Positions 24,601 to 39,600 are shown, counted from the first letter of the stretch. The stretch: 64,000 bases of DNA from Phoronis australis (GCA_002633005.1 NMRA01000307.1:396208-460207), one strand, 5' to 3'. The notes: generated by a model not told the origin, from the sequence alone. Numbers and translations: made by a program.

Positions 24601-27600
24601 GGTCTCTTGTCTTTAAATGTAAAAACGAATCAGTCACCATTAAACCCACGTAAAATAACCCAAGCCATGATTTATTGTCATATTCCTGGATATTGTCATT
24701 AAAATCAGCAAAATGTGTACCCTGTCTTTCCTGTCTTAAAAGCATCCTCAATCATCTTCAATTTACCTGACTGTCTTATTGGAACTTGTTGCTGGGGGTC
24801 ATCTTTTAGTATTCGAAAGGATTTCCATCCCTTAGTAAACTGATCAGAGCATCTGCTAGTGCAAAAAAAGGAAGATCAAAAAACCATCAACTTTGACAAG
24901 ATTGGTTGTCAACCCCTGCTATATTGGTCTACTTTTTGTTAGTCGCAGGGGGATCTTTGTTTTGATGTCATAAACCAATTATTACTGTGACGGGGACTTG
25001 TGAATCCTGTTGGAATGTTCTGGCCAGCCAGATAATGCAATTGCTGATTTGGATTTCAGCACCCAAACACCGAGGGCTTGAACCACTTTACTGTGTACTA
25101 CTTATGAACCAGTTGATGATATGTTGCATGTGCATAGAAATTATTAAATGTAAATGAATCTCTTTGATTGAATAATTAATGAGCCAAGTGCTTTTCTGTT
25201 TGTGTTGTAGAATGTTGCAGAATGACCCAGAGCTCTTTCAGCTCTACAAAGACCTTGTGGTCAGTCAGGTGATCACAGCTGAAGAATTCTGGGCCCAGAG
25301 AAGTCAGGTGAGAGAAGGTAGCCCCTGTGATAGGAGATAGCCCGTGTGAGAGAAGATAGCCCCTGTAAAAGAACTGCTAGTATGATTAGTTTGCGTTTAC
25401 ATTTAAAAAAATTACCAAGGATAGTTCAATTAAGTCTCATGGAAAACTGGCCAAAAGCATTTCTATATTTTGAAGACGTAAAGTATGGAAAATGGGAAAT
25501 GAGTGAAAACATGTTGAAAATGTGCTTTCGTCATAAATAATTAAAATTTTGTTTGTGTATCAAATTACAAGGTCAAACATTCAGTCATATCTAGTACCAG
25601 TCATTAGCAAAAAATTCAGTTTTCTACTTTTTGTGGAAGAATAACTTGTGAAAATTATTTGTTAACCATGCTAACAGTGCCATCACATTAATAGCCTTTC
25701 AAACATTCCTATAAAAGGGAAATGTTGCCATTTTGAAGGCAGTTTTGGTCGGTTTGACATAATTTGCTTTTGAGTCTTTTTGGTTGATTTTTATGAAAAC
25801 GAAAATTAATGATTCTTTAAACTGGACGTATGACGTTGTGACCAAGTCACACAATGCAAATACCGTATTCGCCCTAATAAGTGCAAATGCCTCTATAAGT
25901 GCCCCCACCACGCTATTTCAGACTTCGCTAAAATAACTGCTTAATCCATGAACGTGTACATGCGAAAAATGCCTTACCTACGGTTCTAAAATTTTAGAGT
26001 AACCTCTTCAATATATCAATAAGATCCGACAGTCCTGAAAAAAATCATTGTGCACGGAATTTGTAGACCACGAGCCTCGCCGCTATTTCGGTATTTAGCC
26101 GTGACTATACACTTCAAACTTCCACCAAGGTAAGTTTTGCTGATCTTGCGAGGAACTTGTCCCATTATGGTCTGGCCTTTCAGAACAGACGCAGCATACT
26201 TGTCAAAGGGCTTGTATTTTATCTTCTCTCTCAACAGGAATCCAAATTACTTTGTACACATGAAAACTACAAATCAAAGTCTAATAAAAGCTTGACCGAT
26301 GTTAAAAGCACGTGGTGAGGAAGCGCGTGCTACATACATGTCATCGAAGACATTGTCATCGGGAACTATCCATTCATGACATGGGTAGCATAGCATCAGC
26401 AAGAAATAAATATTGGCACTAATTTCCGAAAGTTTCTAATACCGTAGAAATGTTTGCGTTGTTTTCAAGAGGAATTATTAATAATTAATCAGAATTGGTG
26501 TTTTTAAAGTCAGAATAACCCACTGATAGTCAGTACATCCGCAATCTTACACCCCCGAGTCTCCTATAAAATAACTGTTAGAGTGTCATGCATCCAGTCA
26601 CCCGGCGACTCACTAAGACAATTCTGGAATGTTTTTCACAGATGAGATCAACAAGTGCTGAATAAAACACGTTCTGCTTTACTGCTTGTGTTGATTTCTT
26701 TAATTAAAATGCACACCTAGATTGTTACATTGCCTTTACTCTGGCAAATGAACCCCACTCACTCACACACATGCAGACGAACTTCAAAACAAACACCACG
26801 TGACAACAACGTGTGTTCATCCAGAAATTTTCTCGTGTTGCGGGGAATGGTCTAGTGTAGATTTGAACTTATATACAGTTAATCCCGACACCACAGGAAC
26901 TTAAAAATCTTAGGGACCCTATTGGGAAAACTCAAAAAGGACTTCAGGTAATTTGTTGAGTCGAAACTGTATTTTTATTCAAGACTTCAAGTTGCCCTAT
27001 CGACAATCGTGAGGTAGCGATGCATCAGTCGGCGAATTTTTGCCCTGGGATTTCAGCACAATTTTCTGAAAACTGATCGTAATTTAACAAGAGAATGAAG
27101 TTTGATAGCAATGCACCACAATTTTGTAGAAAGTCATATGTTACAGATATGTCACAGAGCGTAAATTTGATGAATACTAGCTTAAGATTTTACCCGTTTC
27201 GGAGACCGGGTTTCAACCGCTTTAGGCCATAATGAGCGCCCCGCTCCTGAAATGAATTTTTTAAGCACCCTGGGCACTTATTAGAGCTGTGTGTCTCATT
27301 GGCTGAACCACTGTTGTATAATATGTTTTATCACCTGTTCCTGGCACCATTGGTCAAATCAAAGTCCAATCGTGTAAGGAGACTAATAATCTGCAGGCAT
27401 TTCAGCCAGAACAAAGCTATCAGAACATACTAGTTTCCTCTTACTGGTAAATGTTTTTGGAACTTCCTCACCATTTCACTTCCAGTGTGAGAGACTTGTT
27501 CTTTTTTAATTTCATTTCTGAAATTTGAATGAAAATACTCGTCAAAGTTCCTTTCGTTTTCAGTATGATGTTAAACATGCCAAATTGACCAAAAAGATTT

Positions 27601-30600
27601 TCAAAGAATGTAACATTGTTCTTTAAAGTCTGACTAGTAAGTTGGAAGCTAGAGTCAGTTAATGCAATGAGCTATACCAGGAGTAAAGCGCATTTTGTAA
27701 ATACAACGCTTGTAGTCTTCCAGGCAGTCAATTCCAAATTCTGATCCAAGCTTCACCAGACTGGTTCTGTAACCTTGTTTACTGTTCTGTACTGCCCCCG
27801 AAAATTTGAATTTTCTATGATTCTAATGCAGCTTCCGGAAATCACTTTTCATTACATCCAGGTTGTGATTTCATTCCCTGGCTTCCGTCTGCTACTAAAA
27901 CTGAGCTTATAGTAGTAAAAGACACTTTGGCGCAATTATCTGCCTGTTATCCAGGATTTAAACCTGGACATCTCATTTATAGGAATACAGAACTCAAATC
28001 ACTTATGTACACTGTCTCCTCACTGAGATGTTTTGAACATTACACCTATTGAATGTGAAACGTTATAAGAAATCTGAAATCATGCAGATCAAGTGCTGTT
28101 CATATTTGCAGAAGCAGACAAGCAATAAACAGGAGCCACAAAATGTTGGCGTGTCAGCTGCTTTTATGGTAAGGAACTGTCTTTGCTTTGTTGAATAAAA
28201 ACATTGAATGATAGATTTGTCTGGCACATTTTGATTTTTGGGAATTTCCTTTGTTTCTATATGGCATTGATAATGTTTGTGGCTATGGTCTCCTATAAAA
28301 GGAGTCTTGCATTTTAAGAACCAGTTTGATGCCAGTTATTCCATGGGAAAATTATTAAAATACAGGACCTCTTGAAGTGACTATTAACATTATGCTTTTC
28401 ATGCACTCTTATTTGAGTCTGTAGGGGGCATTATTGTCCCTCCATGGGGATTAATTAATTCATCTAGCCCAACTGACATACCTTTTACATTTTTTTGTGA
28501 AAACATTTCAGTTTTAACATTAAAAGTGCTCCAACTCTTCTAGTAGAACTAAAAACCATCAAATAGCCAAGTAGGTTAGGCATATTTAGCTGATAAGGTC
28601 ATCTAGTACCTTTGTTTGAGTTAATTCTAGGAAGTTACTTAGGAGCCCTTGTCATGAATTGCCGTTTTATATTGTTACAAAAACACAGGGATTATGCTGG
28701 TCTATAGCTAATAATTGTTTTAACTTTACAAATTTTGATCCCTTTAGTTGGTAATGTTTCAAGTAATGTTTTGTGTTGACAATTTCTATCATGGAACTTT
28801 AATGTTTACCAAGACATGTTTTGTGCCCAGGTTGACATTAAGCCAGAGGCTGATGGCTGTAATGGACTGAGGTATAACCTGACTGCAGACATCATTGAGT
28901 GCATATTCAGGACATATCCCGCAGGTTGGTTCTCATGCTTCTGGTTACAGTTACTCAATTTGTTGTATTGTCAGACGGTTCTTTTATCGCAATTTTTTTT
29001 GGTACTGCATGCATTTAGGCTCGGTGTGTGCATGTGTGTGTGTTTGTAGGTGTGTTTAAGTACATACATGCGTGTGTTTATTTGAATTTTAGTACTTGTA
29101 CCTTTATGTGAAACCAAGAAAGAAATTAATGATAGCTGAATTTATCTGCTGATGTTACCATGGTTTGTGTTCAAAGTCAATGTGTTAAATGTGGATAAAA
29201 ACATGATTGTTTTCTTTTGGTAAGACGTCCTACAAACGAAGCTCAGTCTCCTGCTTCTGCATGGCAAATTGAGTAAAAGTGTTGTTAGACGCCCGGTTCA
29301 TGACAATATTATCCAACTTGGCACCTTGAGTTTCATACAGGGCTGTTTCTTTCCCCTGAATCTCATTATATACCTAATCTCGTTGCTTACCCTTATCTCA
29401 TACTCATCTCTGCCTTAGCCAAGCAGTCATAATTCTATAAGCAAATGGATTCTGTAGAGTATTAAGTTTAAGCAGCTAAAAGTTGGGTGTCTCGGATTAC
29501 CATTTATGACAACCTTTGAAACTGGTGCTCATTTTTATTATGTGAATGCTCGGTTCTGATTGTTGTCTTGTTGTATGATTGTGAACCACGGGCTCAAAGT
29601 GTGTGAAGTGATTGATATTACAATTAGTAAAACCGAAGCAGAGTCTTGTTTTAAGCAGTTGCGTCAAGTGGTACATTCATTGTCTCCCCACAACTATGTT
29701 GTAGTGAAAAAAACCTATATGGAAAATGTTCCTGACAAGCTGTCAGAGAAGGAGTTCTGGACGCGCTTCTTCCAGTCTCATTATTTCCATCGGGATCGGA
29801 TGAACGTTGGTAGCAAGGACTTCTTCTCTGAGTGTGCAAAGAATGATGACAAAGGTAGGACAGAATACATAATGATCCATTGACAAATGCTCATATTGGA
29901 ATGATGAAACTTGTTTTCTTGTGAAAAATCCCTGTTGTTCACAATATCTCAAGACCCGTGACTTATCTTGATAGGTACTTTTGGAAAAAATTTTAAGTGT
30001 GACCCGTGTGCCACCCCCCATGGCAGCTGAGGTTATTTGTATCATATAACCAATTATCTTGCTTTGCAAAGTCTAATGTGGGATGATTTTAACAATAAGA
30101 TGTTCAGTTGCAAAAACTGGTGTTTTGTTGAAGAAATTATCTTTTGATTTTGACCTCTTACTGCTCTAAAATGTGTTGTCATGGTAACTCAGGTGAGAAG
30201 TGATTTCTGTTGTAAAGACCTGACTGTTCAATATTGCTTGAGACCGTGCTTGGTGCATGAAATGACATCATGCCATGACATTCAATTTGTAGATCCTGAC
30301 ATCCCAATTTCGTGTCACAGTAAATGACCTGAATCTTTAATGAAATATCACTGGCTGGTTTATAGCAACTAATTTTAGAATGATGAACTTTTATTTTGAA
30401 AATTCACCTTTAAAAGTAAATTAGTTGGACTTGGTGAACTTAATGAGAACTATATGTTGTGCAGGGACTGGTCGATGTGGAGAAGGGCTATTGACGTCCT
30501 ATCATTCTTTTGGAGTGATTGTGATTGGAATGGTTTTTTAACATTGAACATGGTCTGATAAGTGTTTGTTATTTTGTGTTGATAGAAATGCAGGAAGAAA

Positions 30601-33600
30601 TTCAAAGTGGTGTCAATGACTCGTTGTTAGATCTTACATCTCTTGATGACAATACACTGGCTGATGTAAGTTGCATTCTTCGTTCTGTGTTAGGTATATT
30701 TTGCCAACGTCATTTTTTAATTTCAGTTCCAAGGAAGATCAAATAAACTCACAGTGTGAAATATTTATATCATTTTCAACCCTTCATAATGAGGAGAGTT
30801 TCAATGCGTATCAAGTTAGCTCAACACGTTTCAATGATCCCTTTAATATGGGTCACCATTAGTACTCTAGCTGTCATTCAGCAATGCAATAAACTGCAGA
30901 TACTCAGTTCTACTCTATACTGCGTCATCGCTTCCTTGACAAATAGTGATTGATGAAAATATCATTAACGCTGCATTTTGCCCTGTTTAGCTGAATAAAA
31001 ACTTTAAGGAAAATCGAATTAGGCCTTTTACTCTTACTAATAAAATTTGTCTCATGATATTTCTTATTGCAATAACATTCTATTTCTGTTGCCTGTAAGA
31101 ACATGGAAACAGTCAGCAACTCAAGAAATGATTCAGAGTTTGTTGGGGTTGGCTAACTCTGAAACTGTGAATTTGAAAATGGTTCATGCGTGGCTCATGT
31201 GTGCATTTCCTTTGACTTGAGTTGAAATGGAATCTTGTCTCTGTAACGAAAGTTAAGAGACTGATTTTATGAGAGTGGCAGCGTGAGAGTGACAGAGGGA
31301 GAGTGACAGAGGGAGAGTGACAGAGGGAGAGTGACAGCGCGAGATTGACAGCGGGAGAGTGACAGAGGGAGAATGAGAGCGAGAGTGACAGCGCGAGAGT
31401 GGCAGTGTGTGAGTGACAGCCTCAAAAGTTGCAGCGCGAGAGTGACAGCGCGAGAGTGACAGCGCGAGAGTGACAGCGTGAGAGTCACAGCACTAGAGTG
31501 GCAGTCCTAATGTGATTTTATGAGAGTGAAAGCTAATAAAAACAAGGTGAAATGCAGATTAAATGTTAGCTGTTTTTGGTAAGGAAGTGGATATTTCTGG
31601 GTTGTTCTTATCAATGTATTGCCCTACTCCGTGTGAACTTCCTCTTGTAATATTTGACTTACTCATACATATTTTCGCTAATTACATAATATGGCACTTG
31701 ACGTTCTTTAAAGTTTTGTTGAAGAAACATAGATTGTTGTTAAAATTGAGCTATTCCAGCTTGGATTATTAACTAATTACTAGTTGAGGATTTGTAAGGA
31801 GACTGTTTGACTCAGTGGCTTGAGATCAAGACTCCTGTTTGGGAGACCAGGATTCGAATCCTGGATTCGCTGGTTGACAATCGAACATTCTACAAAGGTG
31901 TCTCGTGCTCCACTTACACTAATGTATGCAAGTGAGTGAATGAGAACCTGGATATAATGCGAAAGCAATTTCTGGGGCTGCGCTCATATTTTTTAAGGAC
32001 TTGATTGTTATTTGTCAGGGTATGGCATTGATGAGGGCACCCGGAGCCAGACTCATCATTGATGTGGACACCCCCCAGCCAGATTCATCGTTGATAAGGG
32101 CACCCCTTCCCCAGCCAGACTCATCATTGATGAGGGCATCCCCTCCCCAGCCAGACTCATCGTTGATGAGGACACCCCCAGCCAGACCCTTCATTGATGA
32201 CGACACTCCCCGCCAGATTCATCATTGTACGTCCCCCGTGACTCCTGTGTTAACCTAACACCTCTTAGTCTTCCTTGTTGTTTGACTGGGTTTATACAGT
32301 AGAAGCCAAAAGTATTTAGACAAAGTGACCCAGAATTCTCTGTCAGACGACTGGCTGGAAGCGGAATTCCTCGACATAGTAGTCACTTCTCTATTCACTC
32401 ATGGTTGAGAATGAATGGGAATTTACAAGAAAATTAGTAAGGTGGGTAAACCATTCTGTAGTTACAATTGTTGTTTATTACCAATGCTTTTTGCAGTTTA
32501 CAAAATTAGCCGTTATGATGGAAAATGGGAATTTGTCTTGTACTGTTAGTAACACTTGTGATGATGCCCGTGCCAGCACATCACTTTATGCCCCCCATCA
32601 GACTCCCTTGTTAACCTAACACAATGTTATGCTAAGGCCTCTCTTGTTTGTCAGGGTTATGGCAACACCACTGAGGACACCCCCACCCAGACCAACCCAA
32701 ACCTGTCCATGATCCGCAGGTTCAACCACCACTCAACAATGGTGCTAAAGTCAGGCCAGACCAGTAGTGAACCCACACACAAGAAGGTTAGTGTCCTTTC
32801 AGGTTTGGGCTTGAGAACTTTGATTGATGCTTTTGATAACTTGTTGAAAATTTGGCGTTTTCTCGTTCTGTCATGCAAGTTGAGCAAATAAGACATCATT
32901 ATCAAGTTAATTGGTCTTTAAGTGGTGTCTGTGTCCACTCTAGTAACCTGCGTTGGATACAAATAATTTCTGTCTTACTTAGAGTTAGAACCAAGGGGTG
33001 CTGTTAATGTAGTCATTCTCTTTAGCAGACACACTGCATCATCCCTTATGTTCTACCATTTGGCATTGATTTAGGCTAAACTGCAGGAGAAGTTGCAGAT
33101 CGAGGACCTCCAGCCAACTGCTGATGGAGACAGGACGTGTCTAAGCCTGACTGAGGTTGACCGCTACCTACAAGGCCCCACCCCTGTGATAGCCACTCAA
33201 TACCATACCAGTCAGGACGTCATACAGGCTGCGACAGTCGCTAAGCAACAGATCAGTAGCTGGAAGCCCTGTCTTAGACACGTATGATATCCAGAAATGA
33301 ATTATCCTTTCTTGAACACTGCCTGAAGGTTTAATAATGTATCTTGACTTTTTCTAGTGGCCATCATCTGACCATTAGGTAACACTGATGAGCCTCGTCC
33401 GTAATTGATAATACTAATTGGACATATAAAAAATGGTCACCACAGCGCCATCTTGCATCGTATTTGAACCAAAATCACTAAGCCTTGAGCTATTAAGGAG
33501 AAACACTGTGTGTAAATTTTATGGGGATTGGGTCAAAAATGTGACCTGCAGCTTGAGAACAAAACAACAAAAAAATTGCAGGCGAGCGAGAGACATGACT

Positions 33601-36600
33601 CTTGCCAAGTAATTACCACGGAGACCTGGAGACCCACATTTTTAGACTGAACCAGTTTTCTCTGACAAACAACAGGGCTGGCATCAATGTGGTTCTCAAA
33701 ATCCGGGACCTCTGTCAGTGACTATTGCCTTATAGTTTAGGAAATCTGCATACAATCTGGTGAGATCAACATGTTGACAAGTGTCCAACTGATGCATGAA
33801 TGCAGTGACATATATCTGTTTGGAGGATGCTAGTTCCTACCAGAGTACTGTTTGTAATGTTAAAGGAAAGCCCTTTCTATGTTCCCATGTATTTGATAAT
33901 GGAGTGTCTTTTGTGCATACATCATTATGTAAGATGGTTGTCCTGCAATGTTAGTGGCCTCAGGGGTTACAACTTTCATGTAATAATCATGGATTTGAAT
34001 ACTTACTAGGTTAATTCACTGTGCTGTGTGGGTAATTGAAAGACTTCGTGATAACTGCATCTGGTCTGTTAGTGGAACAGCTTTCAGCCAGTTGAGCCGC
34101 GTTGATTGAAATTTAAGAATTTTTGATATGTTACTAGCAGTGCACTGCAAGAGTGACTTGGGTTTTTTAATTTTTCCATTTTACTAACTGGTGTAAATTG
34201 TAAAAGTACTACAAATGTTTTTTTTGTTTAAAATAATATTGTAGTGAACATGCAACATGCTGTATTCTCAGACAATATGTCATGTTTTGCTGTCTTTAAG
34301 ATCACTAAAATTAAGGTGTACCGATAATTTGTCTTCTTTTATTGTAGTGTTTGGACCCTGGAGTAGCACTGAATGTTTTAACTGAGCTCTCACCAGGAGG
34401 CGCTCTGATGCATGGCACTAGTCAACAAAGGCTCAGCGGTGAGTCAGTCCGTGTGATTACATTTATTTTACGATGCAGAACGCTTTCTTAATGTCAAATG
34501 CGTTTTAAAGGACCTCGAGTTCAAGAGAAATTCTTTTGAGTCTTGAGCCAAAGCTTAATTACATAGTGACCATAAACACTGTTTTCACATCAACAACAAC
34601 ACTGGCAACGTGTCTTTGTTTCCTATTTTGTGAGAATATGCTAATAAGCCACTGTCGAGATATCACCTTTGTTATTTATGTTACGCACGAAGTAGAGTTG
34701 CTGGTGGCAAGTATGGCGAGACCTTAAATAGCCTACCTAGCAAAATGGTGGCTACTGGATTATGGGATAGAATTTGAAATTATGGCATAAAATTCATAAG
34801 TTATGGGATAGAATTCTTAAATTATGGGATAGAACTCACTGTTTCCATTCCGTTGGGGAAGATTTCTTATTGCAATGTGTGTTGACCTAGTCTAAGAAGT
34901 GAACACATAAAATTTTACATAGTGTGTAATTTACATAGTGTGTAGCTTACATAATGTGTAGTTTACACAGTGTGTAGTTTACATAGTGTGTAATTTACAT
35001 AGTGTGTGGAGTTTACATAGTGTGCAGTTTACGCAGTGTGCAGTTTACGCAGTGTGCAGTTTACACAGTGTGCAGTTTACACAGTGTGCAGTTTACACAG
35101 TGTGTAGTTTACACAGTGTGCAGTTTACACAGTGTGCACTTTACACAGTGTGCAGTTTACATTGTGTGCAGTTTACACAGTGTGCAGTTTACACAGTGTG
35201 CAGTTTACTTTTTATTTAGTGTGTAGTTAACGTAGTGTGCAGTTTACATAGTGTGTAGTTTACACAGTGTGGAGTTTACACAGTGTGGAGTTCACATAGT
35301 GTGGAGTTCACATAGTGTGAAGTTTACACAGTGTGCAGTTTACATAGTGTGGAGTTTACATGCTGTGGAGTTTACATCTAGTGTGTAGTTTAGGTCCTTT
35401 ACGCTCAGGGTATGACCTTAAACTGAAAACTCTGGGAATTTTCTGTTTTCTCGTTTTTGGAAAATTGAATTCACAGACAGTGGTGATAAGCAGTACCATA
35501 TATTAAGAAACTTATAAGATTCTGTCGATGTCCTTTCTTGTCAAAACAATCGAAATAATCGGATGTTTTTGAGTGCTTATAAAAGTTGGACCTGCGTCCT
35601 TGAATAATGAGTTGAGTCAATTGCATGGTAGACAAATCTCCTCAGACCCAACATGGTTTTGTATGGTAAGATTATTTTTTCTAGTGTATATCACTTGCTG
35701 TACCATTTGTAATATGTAAGTGGCTGGATATACATACCATCAGGTCAACAAGAACAAAAACAAGCTGAAGGGTGGCAGAATGGACGGGGGCGGACAAACT
35801 TAGTTCCAACAGAATATGAAGGATCTGTCTAGTCAACCTCAACTATGACTTACGTACTAGTTACATGTTGTCTTCAGTGACTTGACCCAGTTGAATGCAT
35901 TTTCAAGTTGTGGTGCGTTATCTGATTGTCTTTCTGTGAGCTCGACTGTGAGCTCGAGTAATATGTTTACAATTATCTAAATGTTACAATGACCATTTTT
36001 TCACCATTTAATCTTCAACAATATCATCAGAGTGTAAGTACATAAATCACATGCTTACACATTTTTTCTGGTGCAGGTTACCCCAGACTAGTTGAGTGAA
36101 AATCCTTACGCAGCAAAATTAGACTCCCATTACCTCTTGTTGATCCATGCTTAGAATGTTACACGAATCACTCAATGTCCTTTTCCAGCCACTGTAAGAG
36201 AATCACACTTTCAAACTGTTAAATTCCTCTACTGCATGCAATCATTTTTCTTGTACTTCAGAGCTTGAATGCTGTAAGAATTTGAACGTTGGCTTTTGTC
36301 CTCAATTTCAGAGATGGTTCCATTAGAATTGAGGAATGAAATCCAGCAACTTTATGTAGCTCTCTGTGAACTGCTTCGTCATTTTTGGTCGTGCTTTCCT
36401 GTGCAATCAAAAGCTCTTGAAGAAAAGGTAACATTTAGGATTGTGATCATGTGTCATGTGCAGACTTAATATTACTTCAAGCCAAAAACCATATGGAAAG
36501 TTTTCCTCTGGGTGATGATCTCTCTGTAGGTACAGATACATAGCTGATGACAGACTCATGGCTAATGGCGGACACATGGTTGATGGTGGACACATGGCTG

Positions 36601-39600
36601 ATGGCAGACATGTGGCTGATGGCGGACACGTGGCTGATGGCAGGTGCATGGGTGATGATAGGCACTTGGCCGATGACGTACAAATGGCTGATGACGGATA
36701 CATCGCTGATGGCGGACACATGGCTGATGACGGATACATGGCTGATGGCGGACACATGACTGATGACGGACACATGGCTGATGACGGGCACATGGCTGAT
36801 GACATACACATGGCTGATGGCGGCCACATGACTGATGACGGACACATGGCTGATGGCAGCCACATGGCTGATGACGGACACATGGCTGATGACGGACACA
36901 TGGCTGATGACGGGCACATGGCTGATGATGGGCACATGGCTGTTGGCGGCCACATGGCTGGTGACGGCTACATGGCTGATGACGGACACATGGCTGATGA
37001 CGGACACATGGCTAATAACAGACGCTTGGCTGATGACAGGCACATGGCTAATAACGGACGCTTGGTTGATGACATACAAATGGCTGATGACAGGCACATG
37101 GTTGATGGTGGACATATGGCTGATGGCGGGCACATGCCTGATGGCGGATACATAGCTGATGATGCCCTTGGAGGATGTTTTCAGTAAACTTTATACACAC
37201 CAGTAAACGAAAGTACTCCTTTCCTTGTTTTCAAGAAATAAAAAGTGAACTTATTAGTATACGTAAAATCTCACCAATTTCGGTAAAAAATATTAGCCAA
37301 AATTTCTGTTTTTCGATTTTCAAGAGCTTCCAACTTGGTTATAGATGTCCATAAACTTTGTTTGATCATAGCCGTGGTATGAAGCGTGAACATCGTTTAA
37401 CTGCTTTGCATCGGATTTCACTAATGTATTTTTATGAAATTAGGCAAAAGAGGTTTCTATTAAGAAGACGACAACGTCTTCCCATTTTCAGACAGATTTG
37501 ATGTTTTCTGCACCACTTGGTGGCCATTTTTGTTATTTATGCATCCATTTTGTGATGTCCACCTTCCTATCTGCCATACTGCTTAAAGGATCATTATGAG
37601 AATTTACAGATGTGTTGTTGATGAAAGGACCACGACTGAAGTTGACTTTCGGACAGGTTCGACTACTGTGTCTGCCCCCTAGTGATGATTTTATTGTTTT
37701 TGCACCTGAGGCTGATTATCCTAATAGCCCTTTGAGAGCTTTGTGAAATTTGAAAGATTTGTTCCTATGGAGCAGATGACAGATGGTAACAAATGTCAAA
37801 ATAATCCAAATACCTCTGTGACCCCTAGTAACAAAATGTTTTTTACGATCTTCGCAGTTTATGAATGTATTTTCATGAAATTAGGCAAATAGGTTTCTAT
37901 TAAGGAGACGACAACACCTTCCTATTTTCAGACAGATTTGATGTTTTCTACGCCGTCTGGTGGCCATTTAAATATTTTTGCATATGTTTTGATGTCTGCC
38001 TCTGTATCTGCCAAACCACAATGGACAATTGAGGGTTGTGTTCCTGATGCAAAGAACCTGATGTTGATTTTCGAATTTTTTTACTATTTTGCTTTTTTGC
38101 ATCTATGCCTGTATCTCGTTAACTGTCTGAAAAATGTTTGCAAAATTTGGCGCATTCTGCATCATCTAATGGTCAACAATAGAGGCACAAGGTTTGCAGT
38201 GCAATCGTGGGCTCATTTCAATGCTCTGCATTGCTCTTGTACACCTACATGATCGTGAACTTTTCTGCTGACAATATTCCAACATATTTCCTGTTGTCTT
38301 GTAATTTTCTTGTGTGTTGCTTTTCAGAGTCTGTCTTTCAACTTCACATAATCAGAAGATAATTTGGTGACTTGAGTCCAGATTATATACCTTTGGTGAC
38401 TTGAGTCCAGATTACATACCTTCCGTGACTTTAGTCGAGATTATATACCATTGGTGACTTGAGTCCAGATTATATTCCTTTGGTGACTTGAGTCCAGATT
38501 ATATACCTTTGCTGACTTGAGTCCAGATTATATACCTTTGGTGACTTGAGTCCAGATTACATACCTTTGGTGACTTGAGTCCAGATTACATACCTTTGGT
38601 GACTTGAGTCGAGATTATATACCTTTTGGTGACTTGAGTCTAGATTATATACGTTTGGTGACTTGAGTCCATATTGTATACCTTTACAATTATCTACAAA
38701 ACCATAGATTAAAGTGGTAACAGGTGTATTGTATTTACTCCAAAAGATATTGTCGAGTCGGTGTAATCTTTTTTTAACAAATAATGTGTTGCACAATCCT
38801 TTTTATTACCATCAAAATATGGCACCATCATAGGATTAACTTGTCCTTACTTAGGGATGTTTAGTAAAATTGATTCCTGACTTAAAAGCTATATTAAGTT
38901 TTGTGAAAACTAGACCCCTAATAACATTTTTTCTATTTCTTTCCATAAAAAGTACTACTGTATGTAGCAGCACTTCTCCACGTCCCCTGTGATTGCGGTG
39001 GCCCGCTCATCTGTACCTCACGCGCACTTTACTTATGATTTTGTTTCAGGTGGTAAGGATGCATACTAATTTGGAAAGATACCATTCAGTCAAGGTGAAG
39101 CCTCTCAAGACAAAACTGGCCAACTATCATTACTCTGTGGACGTAAGTGTTGGGCTGACCCCGTGACCAAATGGTCGTAGGTTTGAACAGCTATTTTCTT
39201 TTCTCTATGTCTCTTTTAGTATTCTAACAAACAACATGGAGTTCTCTCAGAATTGCTTTTGTCAACGTCATTTGACAGTCTCCTTGATTGATGAACTTTA
39301 TTTTGAAGTGGATCTATTGACAATTGGAAACTTGACATGATTTTTACGTTCATGTGATTTGTGATTTGCTATACTTGGTTATTATTGGTGCATCACTTTA
39401 TTTAATATTTTCCTCCAAGCGTGAACTTCCTTTACTCTCTTACTAACCATTGGTCACTTAGCTTGAAAAAGACTGGTGATCAGTAAAAGGTAGATCAGGC
39501 TTATCAAAAAAAATCTTGAATAAGCTAACTTTTTTCAACATTGAGTTACAAGTTTGAAACCATTACTGTGCAAGCTCGTTTAAGATTACTGGTCAGTAAC

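Noticed and set aside
31267-32258. ORFs rich in Leu/Ser/His (minus) and Pro/Asp/Ser (plus)
   Set aside because: They coincide with simple tandem repeats and lie in the intron between confirmed GTF2H1 exons 7 and 8.
34986-35226. ORFs with [12 protein letters not shown]-type repeats
   Set aside because: By-products of a 16-bp minisatellite inside a GTF2H1 intron.
36477-37187. Long ORFs of 182-218 codons on both strands
   Set aside because: All are produced by the 18-bp array, which is open in several frames at once. No start context, splice phase or homologue supports any one frame.
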